Source of the DNA: Siderastrea radians
Lineage: Eukaryota > Cnidaria > Anthozoa > Scleractinia > Rhizangiidae
Assembly (NCBI GenBank): GCA_964017195.1
Contig: CAXHKT010000139.1
Coordinates: 62,001 to 126,000 of the forward strand
Direction: 5' to 3'
Length of the DNA stretch: 64,000 nt
Below the pieces are notes generated by a model, which made no database searches, was not told the DNA's origin, and worked only from the letters and a program-made list of their open reading frames with translations. The position numbers and the translations under genes were made by a program. This document shows, piece by piece, positions 1 to 11,405 of this stretch (positions within the stretch are counted from its first letter, which is position 1; the number at the start of each line of letters is the position of its first letter).

Positions 1-59
1 GGACTTCGCTCAAACGTAGTAAATATCAAACAAGGCAAGAATATTTGGATACATCAAAG

Positions 60-96
60 CTTAAGCTTACGTTGTACAGTCTAAACTTAAGCTTAC
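60..96. repeat. Short direct repeat in flank
   Basis: The 11-mer CTTAAGCTTAC occurs at 60-70 and again at 86-96, 26 bp apart. Each copy contains a HindIII hexamer. It is too short to assign a role. Confidence 0.5.
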
Positions 97-592
97 CTTG
101 GCAATCGCAACAGGAACCATGTGCTATCAAATATGGCGGCCAATCTTGACTCAATGAAGCTTGATTAACGGCAGAAAAACATTCCCACCGATCGTTAATC
201 CGCTGTAAGGAGATTGTATGCATCTATGCAGAGACCGTGAAGCAAGAAGAAGGAATAGTTCACAAGCCATCTCTCCAAAGCGACAAAAGTTTATCCCTGA
301 AATGCTGAATGCTACGGAAGGTCGTTGAAAACAGGCGCCAAAATGCGTAAAGCACGTCGGGAAGGGAACTACTTTGCGCATGATCAATTCGTACCCAAGG
401 TCACTCGGCCAAACCGGCCAGCCAGCGGAGAACCGACAAGAACCCGCGAGAAAATGAAAATTCAAACCGCTTTTCGAATAATTGGTGGTACATCCCAAAA
501 ATAACAATATCAGTACTCTAAATGTAAAACAAATTTGCTTGATTGGCGAACTTGTGGTAAATTCATTTTTTCGTCCAGTGCTAGATTTATTC

Positions 593-631
593 TTTACTCA
601 ACATATTGAGTAAAATACACATTTTACTCAA
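593..631. repeat. Inverted repeat TTTACTCAA/TTGAGTAAA plus extra half-site
   Basis: TTTACTCAA (593-601) is followed after 4 bp by its exact reverse complement TTGAGTAAA (606-614). A third copy in the first orientation lies at 623-631. It resembles a paired binding site or the relic of a terminal inverted repeat. No transposase or target-site duplication was found nearby, so the role is unknown. Confidence 0.6.
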
Positions 632-880
632 AGAGTCAGTTTAACTCATTTTCAAAAATGCTTTTTTTGCCGTGTACTTGCGAAGAATCTTCATGAGGTT
701 CTCCAGCTTTGTTTTGAAAACTATTTTAAGGCCATGGGTTAAATTTCTAAACATTTCCAAACAACGTTAAGAGCATTATTAAAAGCGTTCTGGACTCCGA
801 ATTGGAGAGTATATCAGTTAAACTGCGCGTATCTCGGAGTACCAGGAATGGAAAACCGCCAAGGTTCCGTTCGAATCCGT

Positions 881-1102
881 TTGCGGAAACCCAAAGGAAA
901 AACCTTGCTCGTTTCAGCCAACGGAAACGCTGCGGAAACGCGATGGAAACATTTTAAACGTTTCAGCTAACGGAAACGCTGCGGAAACGCCGAACATTCT
1001 CACCATTCTTCTCTTACACGTTTCCCGTCGTAACCGATCTGCGGAAACGTAACGGAAATGTCAACTGTCAGGTTTCCGTCATTTTTCCGAATTACGGAAA
1101 CG
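881..1102. repeat. Degenerate GGAAACG motif cluster
   Basis: Seven copies of (G/A)CGGAAAC or its complement, plus variants, lie in about 220 bp. Two 32-bp copies (910-941 and 959-990) differ at one base and start 49 bp apart. Each runs from CGTTTC to GCGGAAACGC. A diverged third copy spans about 1019-1050. GTTTCCGT (1072-1079) and ACGGAAAC (1094-1101) form an inverted pair. It looks like a decayed local minisatellite or clustered binding sites. It shares no sequence with the neighbouring satellite. Confidence 0.65.
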
Positions 1103-1194
1103 CCTTATTTCACCCTGTGTTAGGGAAAGAAAAGGCGTGCGGCATTTGTTCAAAAATAAAATATTCCAGTGTTACTGCAAGAAATGATTATGCG

Positions 1195-1221
1195 TTCTAT
1201 CGAAGTTCTTTTTCGGTAGAA
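1195..1221. repeat. Imperfect stem-loop
   Basis: TTCTATCGAA (1195-1204) pairs with TTCGGTAGAA (1212-1221) across a 7-base loop, with one G-T wobble in ten pairs. It is not followed by a T-run, so I do not call it a terminator. It lies about 170 bp from the array edge. Confidence 0.45.
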
Positions 1222-2121
1222 TGTAGAAAATTCCTAAAACAATCTTGATGATACGATGAAGTGAACTGCTTTACTAGTCTCTGCTAACAAAAGCGTTTCA
1301 CACTAACACTAAAACTTTTAAAACGCCTCCCTTAAATAGGCTCAAAAAATATATTTTCACAAACTGCGTACCCCAGGTGAAGGAAGGCCAACTACGCAAG
1401 GCTGCCCAAGGCTGCGCACTGGCCCAATAATAATGCAAATCCCTCGGGGCTATCAGAAAAAAAGTTTATTGTGTAGAAAGGCGCGATATGTGCGATCCTT
1501 AGGGAAAAAAACCCCATTTTTGGCCTTCCCAGAGGCTAAAAAAAGGTGTTGTTAACAACGCAAGGCTGCGCACTGGCCCAATAATAATGCAAATCCCTCG
1601 GGGCTATCAGAAAAACGTTTATTGTGTAGAAAGGCGCGATATGTGCAATCCTTAGGGAAAAAACCCCATTTTTGGCCTCCCCAGAGGCTAAAAAAGGTGT
1701 TGTTAACTGCGCAAGGCTGCGCAAGGCTGCGCACTGGCCCAATAATAATGCAAATCCCTCGGGGCTATCAGAAAAAAAAGTTTATTGTGTAGAAAGGCGC
1801 GATATGTGCGATCCTTAGGGAAAAAAACCCATTTTTGGCCTTCCCAGAAGCTAAAAAAGGTGTTGTTAACTACGCAAGGCTGCGCAAGGCTGCGCACTGG
1901 CCCAATAATAATGCAACTCCCTCGGGGCTATCAGAAAAAAAAGTTTATTGTGTAGAAAGGCGCGATATGTGCGATCCTTAAGGAAAAAACCCCATTTTTG
2001 GCCTTCCCAGAGGCTGAAAAAGGTGTTGTTAACTACGCAAGGCTGCGCAACGCTGCGCACTGGCCCAATAATAATGCAAATCCCTCGAGGCTATCAGAAA
2101 AAAAAGTTTATTGTGTAGAAA

Positions 2122-2446
2122 GTCTGCGATTTTATCGATAAGGAGGGAATTTCAGTTTTGAAAGGGGTGGGGTGGGTCCCTCAAAAAAGTGCTGGTTTTG
2201 GTGCAACGGCCCCAGCACAAAAGCACCCCAGATCCCGTTGCGGCACCAAAAAACATTCCATTTGGCACTATTTTTATCAAATTTGGCGATACTAAATAGT
2301 GATGCACTTTTTCAGGGCTTGAATTAGCCCCAAAAAGTAGAAAAAAGCTAATTGGCGCTCTCAGCTGTATGCACAAAGGTCCCAAATGCATTCAATCCCT
2401 CTGGGACCATCCGAAAAAAATTCATTTTGTGCAAATGCACAAAGAA
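2122..2446. repeat. pq module 1 (left-edge, diverged)
   Basis: The first long unit from the array edge. It carries many private changes: TTTATCGATAAGGAGGG at the start, TTTTGAA in place of TTTTGAG, and AAATAGTGATGCAC, which spoils the AAAAAGTGC palindrome seen in most copies. It leads into b through GTGCAAATGCACAAAGAA. Confidence 0.9.
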
Positions 2447-2943
2447 GGCGCGATATGTGCGATCCTGAGGGAAAAAACCCCATTTTTGGCCTCCCCAGAG
2501 GCTAAAAAAGGTGTTGTTAACTGCGCAAGGCTGCGCAAGGCTGCGCAAGGCTGCGCACTGGCCCAATAATAATGCAAATCCCTCGGGGCTATCAGAAAAA
2601 AAAGTTTATTGTGTAGAAAGGCGCGATATGTGCGATCCTTAGGGAAAAAACCCCATTCTTGGCCTTCCCAGAGGCTAAAAGAGGTGTTGTTAACTACGCA
2701 AGGCTGCGCAAGGCTGCGCACTGGCCCAATAATAATGCAAATCCCTCGGGGCTATCAGAAAAAAAAGTTTATTGTGTAGAAAGGCGCGATATGTGCGATC
2801 TTTAGGGAAAAAACCCCATTTTTGGCCTTCCCAGAGGCTAAAAAAGGTGTTGTTAACTACGCAAGGCTGCGCAAGGCTGCGCACTGGCCCAATAATAATG
2901 CAAATCCCTCGGGGCTATCAGAAAAAAGTTTATTGTGTAGAAA

Positions 2944-3268
2944 GTCTGCGATTTTGTCGATAAGGTGGGAATTTTAGTTTTGAGAGGGGTGGGGTGGGTC
3001 CCTCAAAAAAGTGCTTGTTTTGGTGCAACTGCCCCAGCACAAAAGCACCCCAGATCCCGTTGCGGCACCAAAAAACATTCCATTTGGCACTATTTTTCAT
3101 CGAATTTGCGATACTAAAAAGTGCTGCACATTTTCAGGGCTTGAATTAGCCCTAAAAAGTAGAAAAAAGCTAATTGGCGCTCTCAGCTGCATGCACAAAG
3201 GTCCCAAATGCATTCAATCCCTCTGGGACCATCCGAAGAAAATTCATTTTGTGCAAATGCACAAAGAA
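2944..3268. repeat. pq module 2 (left-edge, diverged)
   Basis: It shares the GTGCAAATGCAC link with module 1, carries CAACTGCC in place of CAACGGCC, and has an extra C with a lost G around TTTTTCATCGAATTTGCG. Confidence 0.9.
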
Positions 3269-3614
3269 GGCGCGATATGTGCGATCCTTAGGGAAAAAAC
3301 CCCATTTTTCGCCTCCCCAGAGGCTAAAAAAGGTGTTGTTAACTGCGCAAGGCTGCGCAAGGCTGCGCAAGGCTGCGCAAGGCTGCGCACTGGCCCAATA
3401 ATAATGCAAATCCCTCGGGGCTATCAGAAAAAAAAGTTTATTGTGTAGAAAGGCGCGATATGTGCGATCCTTAGGGAAAAAACCCCATTTTTGGCCTTCC
3501 CAGAGGCTAAAAGAGGTGTTGTTAACTACGCAAGGCTGCGCAAGGCTGCGCACTGGCCCAATAATAATGCAAATCCCTCGGGGCTATCAGAAAAAAAAGT
3601 TTATTGTGTAGAAA

Positions 3615-3939
3615 GTCTGCGATTTTGTCGATAAGGTGGGAATTTCAGTTTTGAGAGTGGTGGGGTATGTCCCTCAAAAAAGTGCTGGTTTTGGTGCAAC
3701 GGCCCCAGCACAAAAGCACCCCAGATCCCGTTGCGGCACCAGAAAACATTCCATTTGGCAGTATTTTTCATCGAATTTGCGATACTAAAAAGTGCTGCAC
3801 TTTTTCAGGGCTTGAATTAGTATCAAAAAGTAGAAAAAAGCTAATTGGCGCTCTCAGCTGTATGCACAAAGGTCCCAAATGCATTCAATCCCTCTGGGAC
3901 CATCCGAAAAAAATTCCTTTTGTGCAAAAGCACAAAGAA
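3615..3939. repeat. pq module 3 (left-edge, diverged)
   Basis: The G-rich segment is eroded (GAGTGGTGGGGTATG). GAATTAGTATC replaces GAATTAGCCCC, so the GGGCT/AGCCC stem is lost. It shares the TTTTTCATCG change with module 2. Confidence 0.9.
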
Positions 3940-4914
3940 GGCGCGATATGTGCGATCCTTAGGGAAAAGGCCCCATTTTTGGCCTCCACAGAGGCTACAA
4001 AAGGTGTTGTTAACTGCGCAAGGCTGCGCAAGGCCGCGCACTGGCCCAATAATAATACAAATCCCTCGGGGCTATCAGAAAAAAAAGTTTATTGTGTAGA
4101 AAGGCGCGATATGTGCGATCCTTAGGGAAAAACCCCGTTTTTGGCCTTCCCAGAGGCTAAAAAAGGTGTTGTTAACTACGCAAGGCTGCGCACTGGCCCA
4201 ATAATAATGCAAATCCCTCGGGACTATCAGAAAAAAAGTTTATTGTGTAGAAAGGCGCGATATGTGCGATCCTTAGGGAGAAAACCCCATTTTTGGCCTT
4301 CCCAGAGGCTAAAAAAGGTGTTGTTAACTACGCAAGGCTGCGCAAGGCTGCGCACTGGCCCAATAATAATGCAAATCTTTAGGGGCTATCAGTAAAAAAA
4401 GTTTATTGTGTAGAAAGGCGCGATATGTGCAATTCCTAGGGAAAAAACCCCATTTTTGGCCTCCGCAGAGGCTAAAAAAGGTGTTGTTAACTGCGCAAGG
4501 CTGCGCAAGGCTGCGCAAGGCTGCGCACTGGCCCAATAATTATGCAAATCCCTCGGGGCTATCAGAAAATAAAGTTTATTGTGTAGAAAGGCGCGATATG
4601 TGCGATCCTTAGGGAAAAAACCCATTTTTGGCCTTCCCAGAGGCTAAAAAAGGTGTTGTTAACTACGCAAGGCTGCGCAAGGCTGCGCACTGGCCCAATA
4701 ATAATGCAACTCCCTCGGCGCTATCAGAAAAAAAAGTTTATTGTGTGGAAAGGCGCGATATGTGCGATCCTTAAGGAAAAAACCCCATTTTGGGCCTTCC
4801 CAGAGGCTGAAAAAGGTATTGTTAACTACGCAAGGCGGCGCTAGGCTGCGCACTGGCCCAATAATAATGCAAATCCCTCGGGGCTATCAGAAAAAAAAGT
4901 TTATAGTGTAGAAA

Positions 4915-5238
4915 GTCTGCGATTTTGTCGATAAGGTGGGAATTTCCGTTTTGAGAGGGGTGGAGTGGGTCCCTCAAAAAAGTGCTGGTTTTGGTGCAAC
5001 GGCCCCAGCACAAAAGCACCCCAGATCCCGTTGCGGCACCAAAAAACATTCCATTTGGCACTATTTTTATCGAATTTGGCGATACTAAAAAGTGCTGCAC
5101 TTTTTCAGGGCTTGAATTAGCCCCCAAAAGTAAAAAAAGCTAATTGGCGCTCTCAGCTGCATGCACAAAGGTCCCAAATGCATTCAATCCCTCTGGGACC
5201 ATCCGAAAAAAATTCCTTTTGTGCAAGAGCACAAAGAA
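4915..5238. repeat. pq module 4 (type I)
   Basis: Marked by GGGGTGGAGTGGG and CCCCCAAAAGTAAAAAAAG, with a 1-bp deletion relative to most copies. The same type recurs at 11082 and 20015, always after a unit ending TATAGTGTAGAAA, so the surrounding block was copied as a whole. Confidence 0.92.
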
Positions 5239-6041
5239 GGCGCGATATGTGCGATCCTTAGGGAAAAAAGCCCGTTTTTGGCCTCCCCAGAGGCTAAAAA
5301 AGGTGTTGTTAACTGCGCAAGGCTGCGCAAGGCTGCGCACTGGCCCAATAATAATGCAAATCCCTCGGGGCTATCAGAAAAAAAAGTTTATTGTGTAGAA
5401 AGGCGCGATATGTGCAATCCTTAGGGAAAAAACCCCATTTTTGGCCTTCCCAAGGGCTAAAAGAGGTGTTGTTAACTACGCAAGGCTGCGGAACGCTGCG
5501 CACTGGCCCAATAAAAATGCAAATCCCTCGGGGCTATCAGAAAAAACGTTTATTGTGTAGAAAGGCGCGATATGTGCAATCCTTAGGGAAAAAACCCCAT
5601 TTTTGGCCTCCCCAGAGGCTAAAAAAGGTGTTGTTAACTGCGCAAGGCTGCGCAAGGCTGCGCACTGGCCCAATAATAATAGAAAATCCCTCGGGGCTAT
5701 CAGAAAAAAAGTTTATTGTGTAGAAATTCGCGATATGTGCGATCCTTAGGGAAAAAACCCCATTTTTGGCCTTCCCAGAGGCTAAAAAAGGTGTTGTTAA
5801 CTGCGCAAGGCTGCGCACTGGCCCAATAATAATGCAAATCTTTCGGGGCTATCAGAAAAAAAAGTTTATTGTGTAGAAAGGCGCGATATGTGCAATTCCT
5901 AGGGAAAAAACCCCATTTTTGGCCTTCCCAGAGGCTAAAAAAGGTGTTGTTAACTACGCAAGGCTGCGCAAGGCTGCGCACTGGCCCAATAATAATGCAA
6001 ATCCCTCGGGGCTATCAGAAAAAAAGTTTATTGTGTAGAAA

Positions 6042-6366
6042 GTCTCCGATTTTGTCGATAAGGTGGGAATTTCAGTTTTGAGAGGGGTGGGGAGGGTCCC
6101 TCAAAAAAGTGCTGGTTTTGGTGCAACGGCCCCAGCACAAAAGCACCCCAGATCCCGTTGCGGGACCAAAAAACATTCCATAAGGCACTATTTTTATCGA
6201 ATTTGGCGATACTAAAAAGTGCTGGACTTTTTCAGGGGTTGAATTAGTACCAAAAAGTAGAAAAAAGCTAATTGGCGCTCTCAGCTGCATGCACAAAAGT
6301 CCCAAATGCATTCAATCCCTATGGGACCATCCGAAAAAAATTCCTTTTGTGCAAAAGCACAAACAA
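6042..6366. repeat. pq module 5 (type II)
   Basis: Type II starts GTCTCCG instead of GTCTGCG and has GGGGTGGGGAGGG, TTGCGGGACC and CATAAGGCAC. This copy links to b through CACAAACAAGG. Sisters lie at 12545, 21468 and 27310. Confidence 0.92.
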
Positions 6367-7042
6367 GGCGCGATATGTGCGATCCTTAGGGAGAAAACCC
6401 CATTTTTGGCCTCCCCAGAGGCTAAAAAAGGTGTTGTTAACTGCGCAAGGCTGCGCAAGGCTGCGCACTGGCCCAATAATAATGCAAATCCCTCGGGGCT
6501 ATCAGAAAAAAAGTTTATTGTGTAGAGAGGCGCGATATGTGCGATCCTTAGGGAAAAGCCTCGTTTTTGGCCTCCCCAGAGGCTAAAAAAGGTGTTGTTA
6601 ACTATGCAAGGCTGCGCAAGGCTACGCACTGGCCCAATAATAATGTAAATCCCTCGGGGCTATCAGAAAAAAAAGTTTATTGTGTAGAAAGGCGCGATAT
6701 GTGCGATCCTTAGGGAAAAACCCCGTTTTTGGCCTTCCCAGAGGCTAAAAAAGGTGTTGTTAACTACGCAAGGCTGTGCAAGGCTGCGCACTGGCCCAAT
6801 AATAATGCAAATCCCTCGGAGCTATCAGAAAAAAAAAGTTTATTTGGTAGAAAGGCGCGATCTGTGCGATCCTTAGGGAAAAAACCCCATTTTTGGCCTT
6901 CCCAGAGGCTAAAAAAGGTGTTGTTAACTGCGCAAGGCTGCGCACTGGCGCAATAATAATGCAAATCCCTCGGGGCTATCAGAAAAAAAAGTTTATTGTG
7001 TAGAAAGGCGCGATATGTGCGATCCTTAGGGAAAAAACCCCA

Positions 7043-7068
7043 TTTTTGGCCTCCCCAGAGGCTAAAAA
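7043..7068. repeat. Representative b-module dyad
   Basis: TTTTTGGCCT (7043-7052), loop CCCCAG (7053-7058), AGGCTAAAAA (7059-7068): ten pairs with one G-T wobble. It is present in nearly every short unit of array A; the loop is either CCCCAG or TCCCAG. The strand ends in an A-run, so it is not an intrinsic terminator on the plus strand. On the minus strand the right arm reads as T5, which would suit RNA polymerase III termination only if something were transcribed there. Confidence 0.8.
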
Positions 7069-7654
7069 AGGTGTTGTTAACTGCGCAAGGCTGCACAAGG
7101 CTGCGCAAGGGTGCGCACTGGCCCAATAATAATGCAAATCCCTCGGGGCTATCATAAAAAAAAGTTTATTGTGTAGAAAGGCGCGATATGTGCGATCCTT
7201 AGGGAAAAAACCCCATTTTTGGCCTTCCCAGAGGCTAAAAAAGGTGTTGTTAACTGCGCAAGGCTGCGCACTGGCCCAATAATAATGCAAATCTTTCGCG
7301 GCTATCAGAAAAAAAAGTTTATTGTGTAGAAAGGCGCGATATGTGCGATCCTTAGGGAAAAAACCCATTTTTGGCCTTCCCAGAGGCTAAAAAGGTGTTG
7401 TTAACTACGCAAGGCTGCCCAAGGCTGCGCACTGGCCCAATAATAATGCAACTCCCTCGGGGCTATCAGAAAAAAAAGTTTATTGTTTAGAAAGGCGCGA
7501 TATGTGCGATCCTTAAGGAAAAAACCCCATTTTTGGCGTTCCCAGAGGCAGAAAGGTGTTGTTAACTACGCATGGCTGCGCTAGGCTGCGCACTGGCCCA
7601 ATAATAATGCAAATCCCTCGGGGCTATCAGAAAAAAAAGTTTATTGTGTAGAAA

Positions 7655-7979
7655 GTCTGCGATTTTGTCGATAAGGTGGGAATTTCAGTTTTGAGAGGGG
7701 TGGGGTGGGTCCCTCAAAAAAGTGCTTGTTTTGGTGCAACGGCCCCAGCACAAAAGCACCCCAGATCCCGTTGCAGCACCAAAAAACATTCCATTTGGCA
7801 CTATTTTTATCGAATTTGGCGATACTAAAAAGTGCTGCACTTTTTCAGGCCTTGAATTAGCCCCAAAAAGTAGAAAAAAGCTAATTGGCACTCTCAGCTG
7901 CATGCACAAAGGTCCCAGATGCATTCAATCCCTCTGGAACCATCCGAAAAAAATTCCTTTTGTGCAAGAGCACAAAGAA
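7655..7979. repeat. pq module 6 (type VI)
   Basis: It has GTGCTTG, TTGCAGCACC and TTGGCACTCTC. Its closest relative is the module at 29092, about 21.44 kb away, within a larger shared block. Confidence 0.92.
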
Positions 7980-8305
7980 GGCGCGATATGTGCGATCCTT
8001 AGGGAAAAAACCCCATTTTTGGCCTCCCCAGAGGCTAAAAAAGGTGTTGTTAACTGCGCAAGGCTGCGCAAGGGTGCGCACTGGCCCAATAATAATGCAA
8101 ATCCCTCGGGGCTATCAGAAAAAAAAGTTTATTGTGTAGAAAGGCGCGATATGTGCGATCCTTAGGGAAAAAACCCCATTTTGGGCCTTCCCAGAGGCTA
8201 AAAGAGGTGTTGTTAACTACGCAAGGCTGCGCAACGCTGCGCACTGGCCCAATAATAATGCAAATCCCTCGGGGCTATCAGAAAAAAAAGTTTATTGTGT
8301 AGAAA

Positions 8306-8468
8306 GGCGCGATATGTGCGATCCTTAGGGAAAAAACCCCATTTTTGGCCTTCCCAGAGGCTAAAAGAGGTGTTGTTAACTACGCAAGGCTGCGCAACGC
8401 TGCGCACTGGCCCAATAATAATGCAAATCCCTCGGGGCTATCAGAAAAAAAAGTTTATTGTGTAGAAA
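8306..8468. repeat. Representative short unit (module b, 163 bp)
   Basis: One complete monomer from GGCGCG to GTGTAGAAA. It holds A-tracts of 8 and 6, the TTTTT/AAAAA dyad, GTTAAC, two blocks of the 10-bp minisatellite (one written GCGCAACGCT) and the octamer ATGCAAAT. The length is close to one nucleosome repeat. The frame shifts by one base per unit (163 = 3x54+1), which is why reading frames close after about one unit unless a 153-bp unit intervenes. Confidence 0.95.
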
Positions 8469-8889
8469 GGCGCGATATGTGCAATCCTTAGGGAAAAAAA
8501 CCCCATTTTTGGCCTCCCCAGAGGCTGAAAAAGGTGTTGTTAACTGCGCAAGGCTGGGCAAGGCTGCGCACTGGCCCAACAATAATGCAAATCCCTCGGG
8601 GCTATCAGAAAAAAAGTTTATTGTGTAGAAAGGCGCGATATGTGCGATCCTTAGGGAAAAAACCCCATTTTTGGCCTTCCCAGAGGCTAAAAAAGGTGTT
8701 GTTAACTGCGCAAGACTGCGCACTGGCCCAGTAATAATGGAAATCTTTCGGTGCTATCAGAAAAAAAAGTTTATTGTGTAGAAAGGCGCGATATGTGCAA
8801 TCCTCAGGGAAAAAACCCCATTTTTGGCCTCCCCAGAGGCTAAAAAAGGTGTTGTTAACTGCGCAAGGCTGCGCAAGGCTGCGCACTGG

Positions 8890-9690
8890 ACCAATAATAA
8901 TGCAACTCCCTCGGGGCTATCAGAAAAAAAAGTTTATTGTGTAGAAAGGCGCGATATGTGCGATCCTTAGGGAAAAACCCCGTTTTTGGCCTTCCCAGAG
9001 GCTAAAAAAGGTGTTGTTAACTGCGCTAGGCTGCGCAAGGCTGCGCAAGGCTGCGCAAGGCTGCGCAAGGCTGCGCACTGGCCCAATAATAATGGAAATC
9101 CCTCGGGGCTATCAGAAAAAAAAGTTTATTGTGTAGAAATTCGCGATATGTGCGATCCTTATTGAAAAAACCCCATTTTTGGCCTTCCCAGAGGCTAAAA
9201 AAGGTGTTGTTACCTGCGCAAGGCTGCGCACTGGCCCAATAATAATGCAACTCCCTCGGGGCTATCAGAAAAAAAAAGTTTATTGTGTAGAAAGGCGCGA
9301 TATGTGCGATCCTTAGGGAAAAACCCCATTTTTGGCCTTCCCAGAGGCTAAAAAAGGTGTTGTTAACTACGCAAGGCTGCGCAAGGCTGCGCACTGGCCC
9401 AATAATAATGCAAATCTTTCGGGGCTATCAGAAAAAAAAGTTTATTGTGTAGAAAGGCGCGATATGTGCGATCCTTAGGGAAAAACCCCATTTTTGGCCT
9501 TCCCAGAGGCTAAAAAAAGTGTTGTTAACTACGCAAGGCTGCGCAAGGCTGCGCACTGGCCCAATAATAATGCAAATCTTTCGGGGCTATCAGAAAAAAA
9601 AGTTTATTGTGTAGAAAGGCGCGATATGTGCGATCCTTAGGGAAAAAACCCCATTTTTGGCCTTCCCAGAGGCTAAAAAAGGTGTTATTA
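8890..9690. repeat. Local 833-bp offset duplication, left copy
   Basis: The segment 8890-9250 matches 9723-10083 at an offset of 833 bp. It shares the CCCCGTTTTTGG unit, the five-block minisatellite, GTAGAAATTCGCG and CTTATTGAAAAAA. It lies just left of the 8.9-kb duplication and may have helped to seed it. Confidence 0.7.
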
Positions 9691-11081
9691 ACTACGCAAG
9701 GCTGCGCAAGGCTGCGCACTGGCCCAATAATAATGCAACTCCCTCGGGGCTATCAGAAAAAAAAGTTTATTGTGTAGAAAGGCGCGATATGTGCGATCCT
9801 TAGGGAAAAACCCCGTTTTTGGCCTTCCCAGAGGCTAAAAAAGGTGTTGTTAACTGCGCTAGGCTGCGCAAGGCTGCGCAAGGCTGCGCAAGGCTGCGCA
9901 AGGCTGCGCACTGGCCCAATAATAATGGAAATCCCTCGGGGCTATCAGAAAAAAAAGTTTATTGTGTAGAAATTCGCGATATGTGCGATCCTTATTGAAA
10001 AAACCCCATTTTTGGCCTTCCCAGAGGCTAAAAAAGGTGTTGTTACCTGCGCAAGGCTGCGCACTGGCCCAATAATAATGCAAATCTTTCGGGGCTATCA
10101 GAAAAAAAAAGTTTATTGTGTAGAAAGGCGCGATATGTGCGATCCTTAGGGAAAAAACCCCATTTTTGGCCTTCCCAGAGGCTAAAAAAGGTCTTGTTAA
10201 CTGCGCAAGGCTGCGCACTGGCCCAATAATAATGCAAATCTTTCGGTGCTATCAGAAAAAAAAGTTTATTGTGTAGAAAGGCGCGATATGTGCAATCCTT
10301 AGGGAAAAAACCCCATTTTTGGCCTCCCCAGAGGCTAAAAAAGGTGTTGTTAACTGCGCAAGGCTGCGCAAGGCTGCGCACTGGCCCAATAATAATTCAA
10401 ATCCCTCGGGGCTATCAGAAAAAAAAGTTTATTGTGTAGAAAGGCGCGATATGTGCGATCCTTAGGGAAAAAACCCCATTTTTGGCCTTCCCAGAGGCTA
10501 AAAAAGGTGTTGTTAACTACGCAAGGCTGCGCAAGGCTGCGCACTGGCCCAATAATAATGCAAATCTTTCGGGGCTATCAGAAAAAAAGTTTATTGTGTA
10601 GAAAGGCACGATATGTGCACTTCCTAGGGAAAAAACCCCATTTTTGGCTTCCCCAGAGGCTAAAAAAGGTGTTGTTAACTGCGCAAGGCTGCGCACTGGC
10701 CCAATAATAATGCAAATCCCTCGGGGCTATCAGAAAAAAAAGTTTATTGTGTAGAAAGGCGCGATATGTGCGATCCTTAGGGAAAAAACCCCATTTTTGA
10801 ACTTCCCAGAGGCTAAAAAAGGTGTTGTTAACTACGCAAGGCTGCGCAAGGCTGCGCACTGGCCCAATAATAATGCAACTCCCTCGCGGCTATCAGAAAA
10901 AAAAGTTTATTGTGTAGAAAGGCGCGATATGTGCGATCCTAAAGGAAAAACCCCATTTTTGGCCTTCCCAGAGGCTGAAAAAGGTATTGTTAACTACGCA
11001 AGGCGGCGCTAGGCTGCGCACTGGCCCAATAATAATGCAAATCCCTCGGGGCTATCAGAAAAAAAGTTTATAGTGTAGAAA

Positions 11082-11405
11082 GTCTGCGATTTTGTCGATA
11101 AGGTGGGAATTTCAGTTTTGAGAGGGGTGGAGTGGGTCCCTCAAAAAAGTGCTGGTTTTGGTGCAACGGCCCCAGCACAAAAGCACCCCAGATCCCGTTG
11201 CGGCACCAAAAAACATTCCATTTGGCACTATTTTTATCGAATTTGGCGATACTAAAAAGTGCTGCACTTTTTCAGGGCTTGAATTAGCCCCCAAAAGTAA
11301 AAAAAGCTAATTGGCGCTCTCAGCTGCATGCACAAAGGTCCCAAATGCATTCAATCCCTCTGGGACCATCCGAAAAAAATTCCTTTTGTGCAAGAGCACA
11401 AAGAA
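11082..11405. repeat. pq module 7 (type I)
   Basis: A near-copy of the module at 4915, inside a block repeated at an offset of about 6.17 kb. It recurs at 20015 in the 8.9-kb duplication. Confidence 0.92.

Larger units (their letters stand above)
1..1389. other. Unique flank beside the satellite array, no gene seen
   Basis: This is the only part of the window not made of the satellite family. It is AT-rich and looks like non-coding eukaryotic DNA. The longest open frame is about 118 codons on the minus strand (151-507). It shows no domain, motif or compositional sign of a real protein, and I do not call it. Small structures inside it are listed separately: an 11-bp direct repeat, an ACTCA dyad, a GGAAACG cluster and a stem-loop. 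The flank stops at about 1389, where satellite sequence begins in mid-unit, so this is a true array edge. It could be an old dispersed repeat; a genome-wide copy count would tell. Confidence 0.75.
4650..6366. repeat. Dispersed block P, first copy
   Basis: This block (type I and type II long units with the short units between) recurs at about 10817-12869 and 19750-21792. The offset to the second copy is 6,167 bp at the left and 6,503 bp at the right, because the later copies contain two extra short units. Edges are approximate. Confidence 0.75.

Noticed and set aside
151..507. Minus-strand open frame of about 118 codons in the left flank
   Set aside because: No recognisable domain, an unusual Cys/Phe-rich composition and no splice or promoter context. 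A frame of this length can occur by chance in 1.4 kb. A protein search would decide.
869..878. GTTCGAATCC, a match to the RNA polymerase III B box (tRNA or SINE)
   Set aside because: The flanks do not form a T-stem, no convincing A box lies upstream, and no cloverleaf can be drawn.
2122..2446. pq module as a transposable element inserted in short units
   Set aside because: No target-site duplication, no terminal inverted repeats at its ends and no coding capacity. Its q part aligns to the satellite itself, so it is better explained as additional monomers.
7043..7068. Intrinsic (bacterial-type) terminators at the hairpin plus T-run
   Set aside because: The T-run lies before the stem on the plus strand, the structure repeats in every unit, and there is no gene to terminate.
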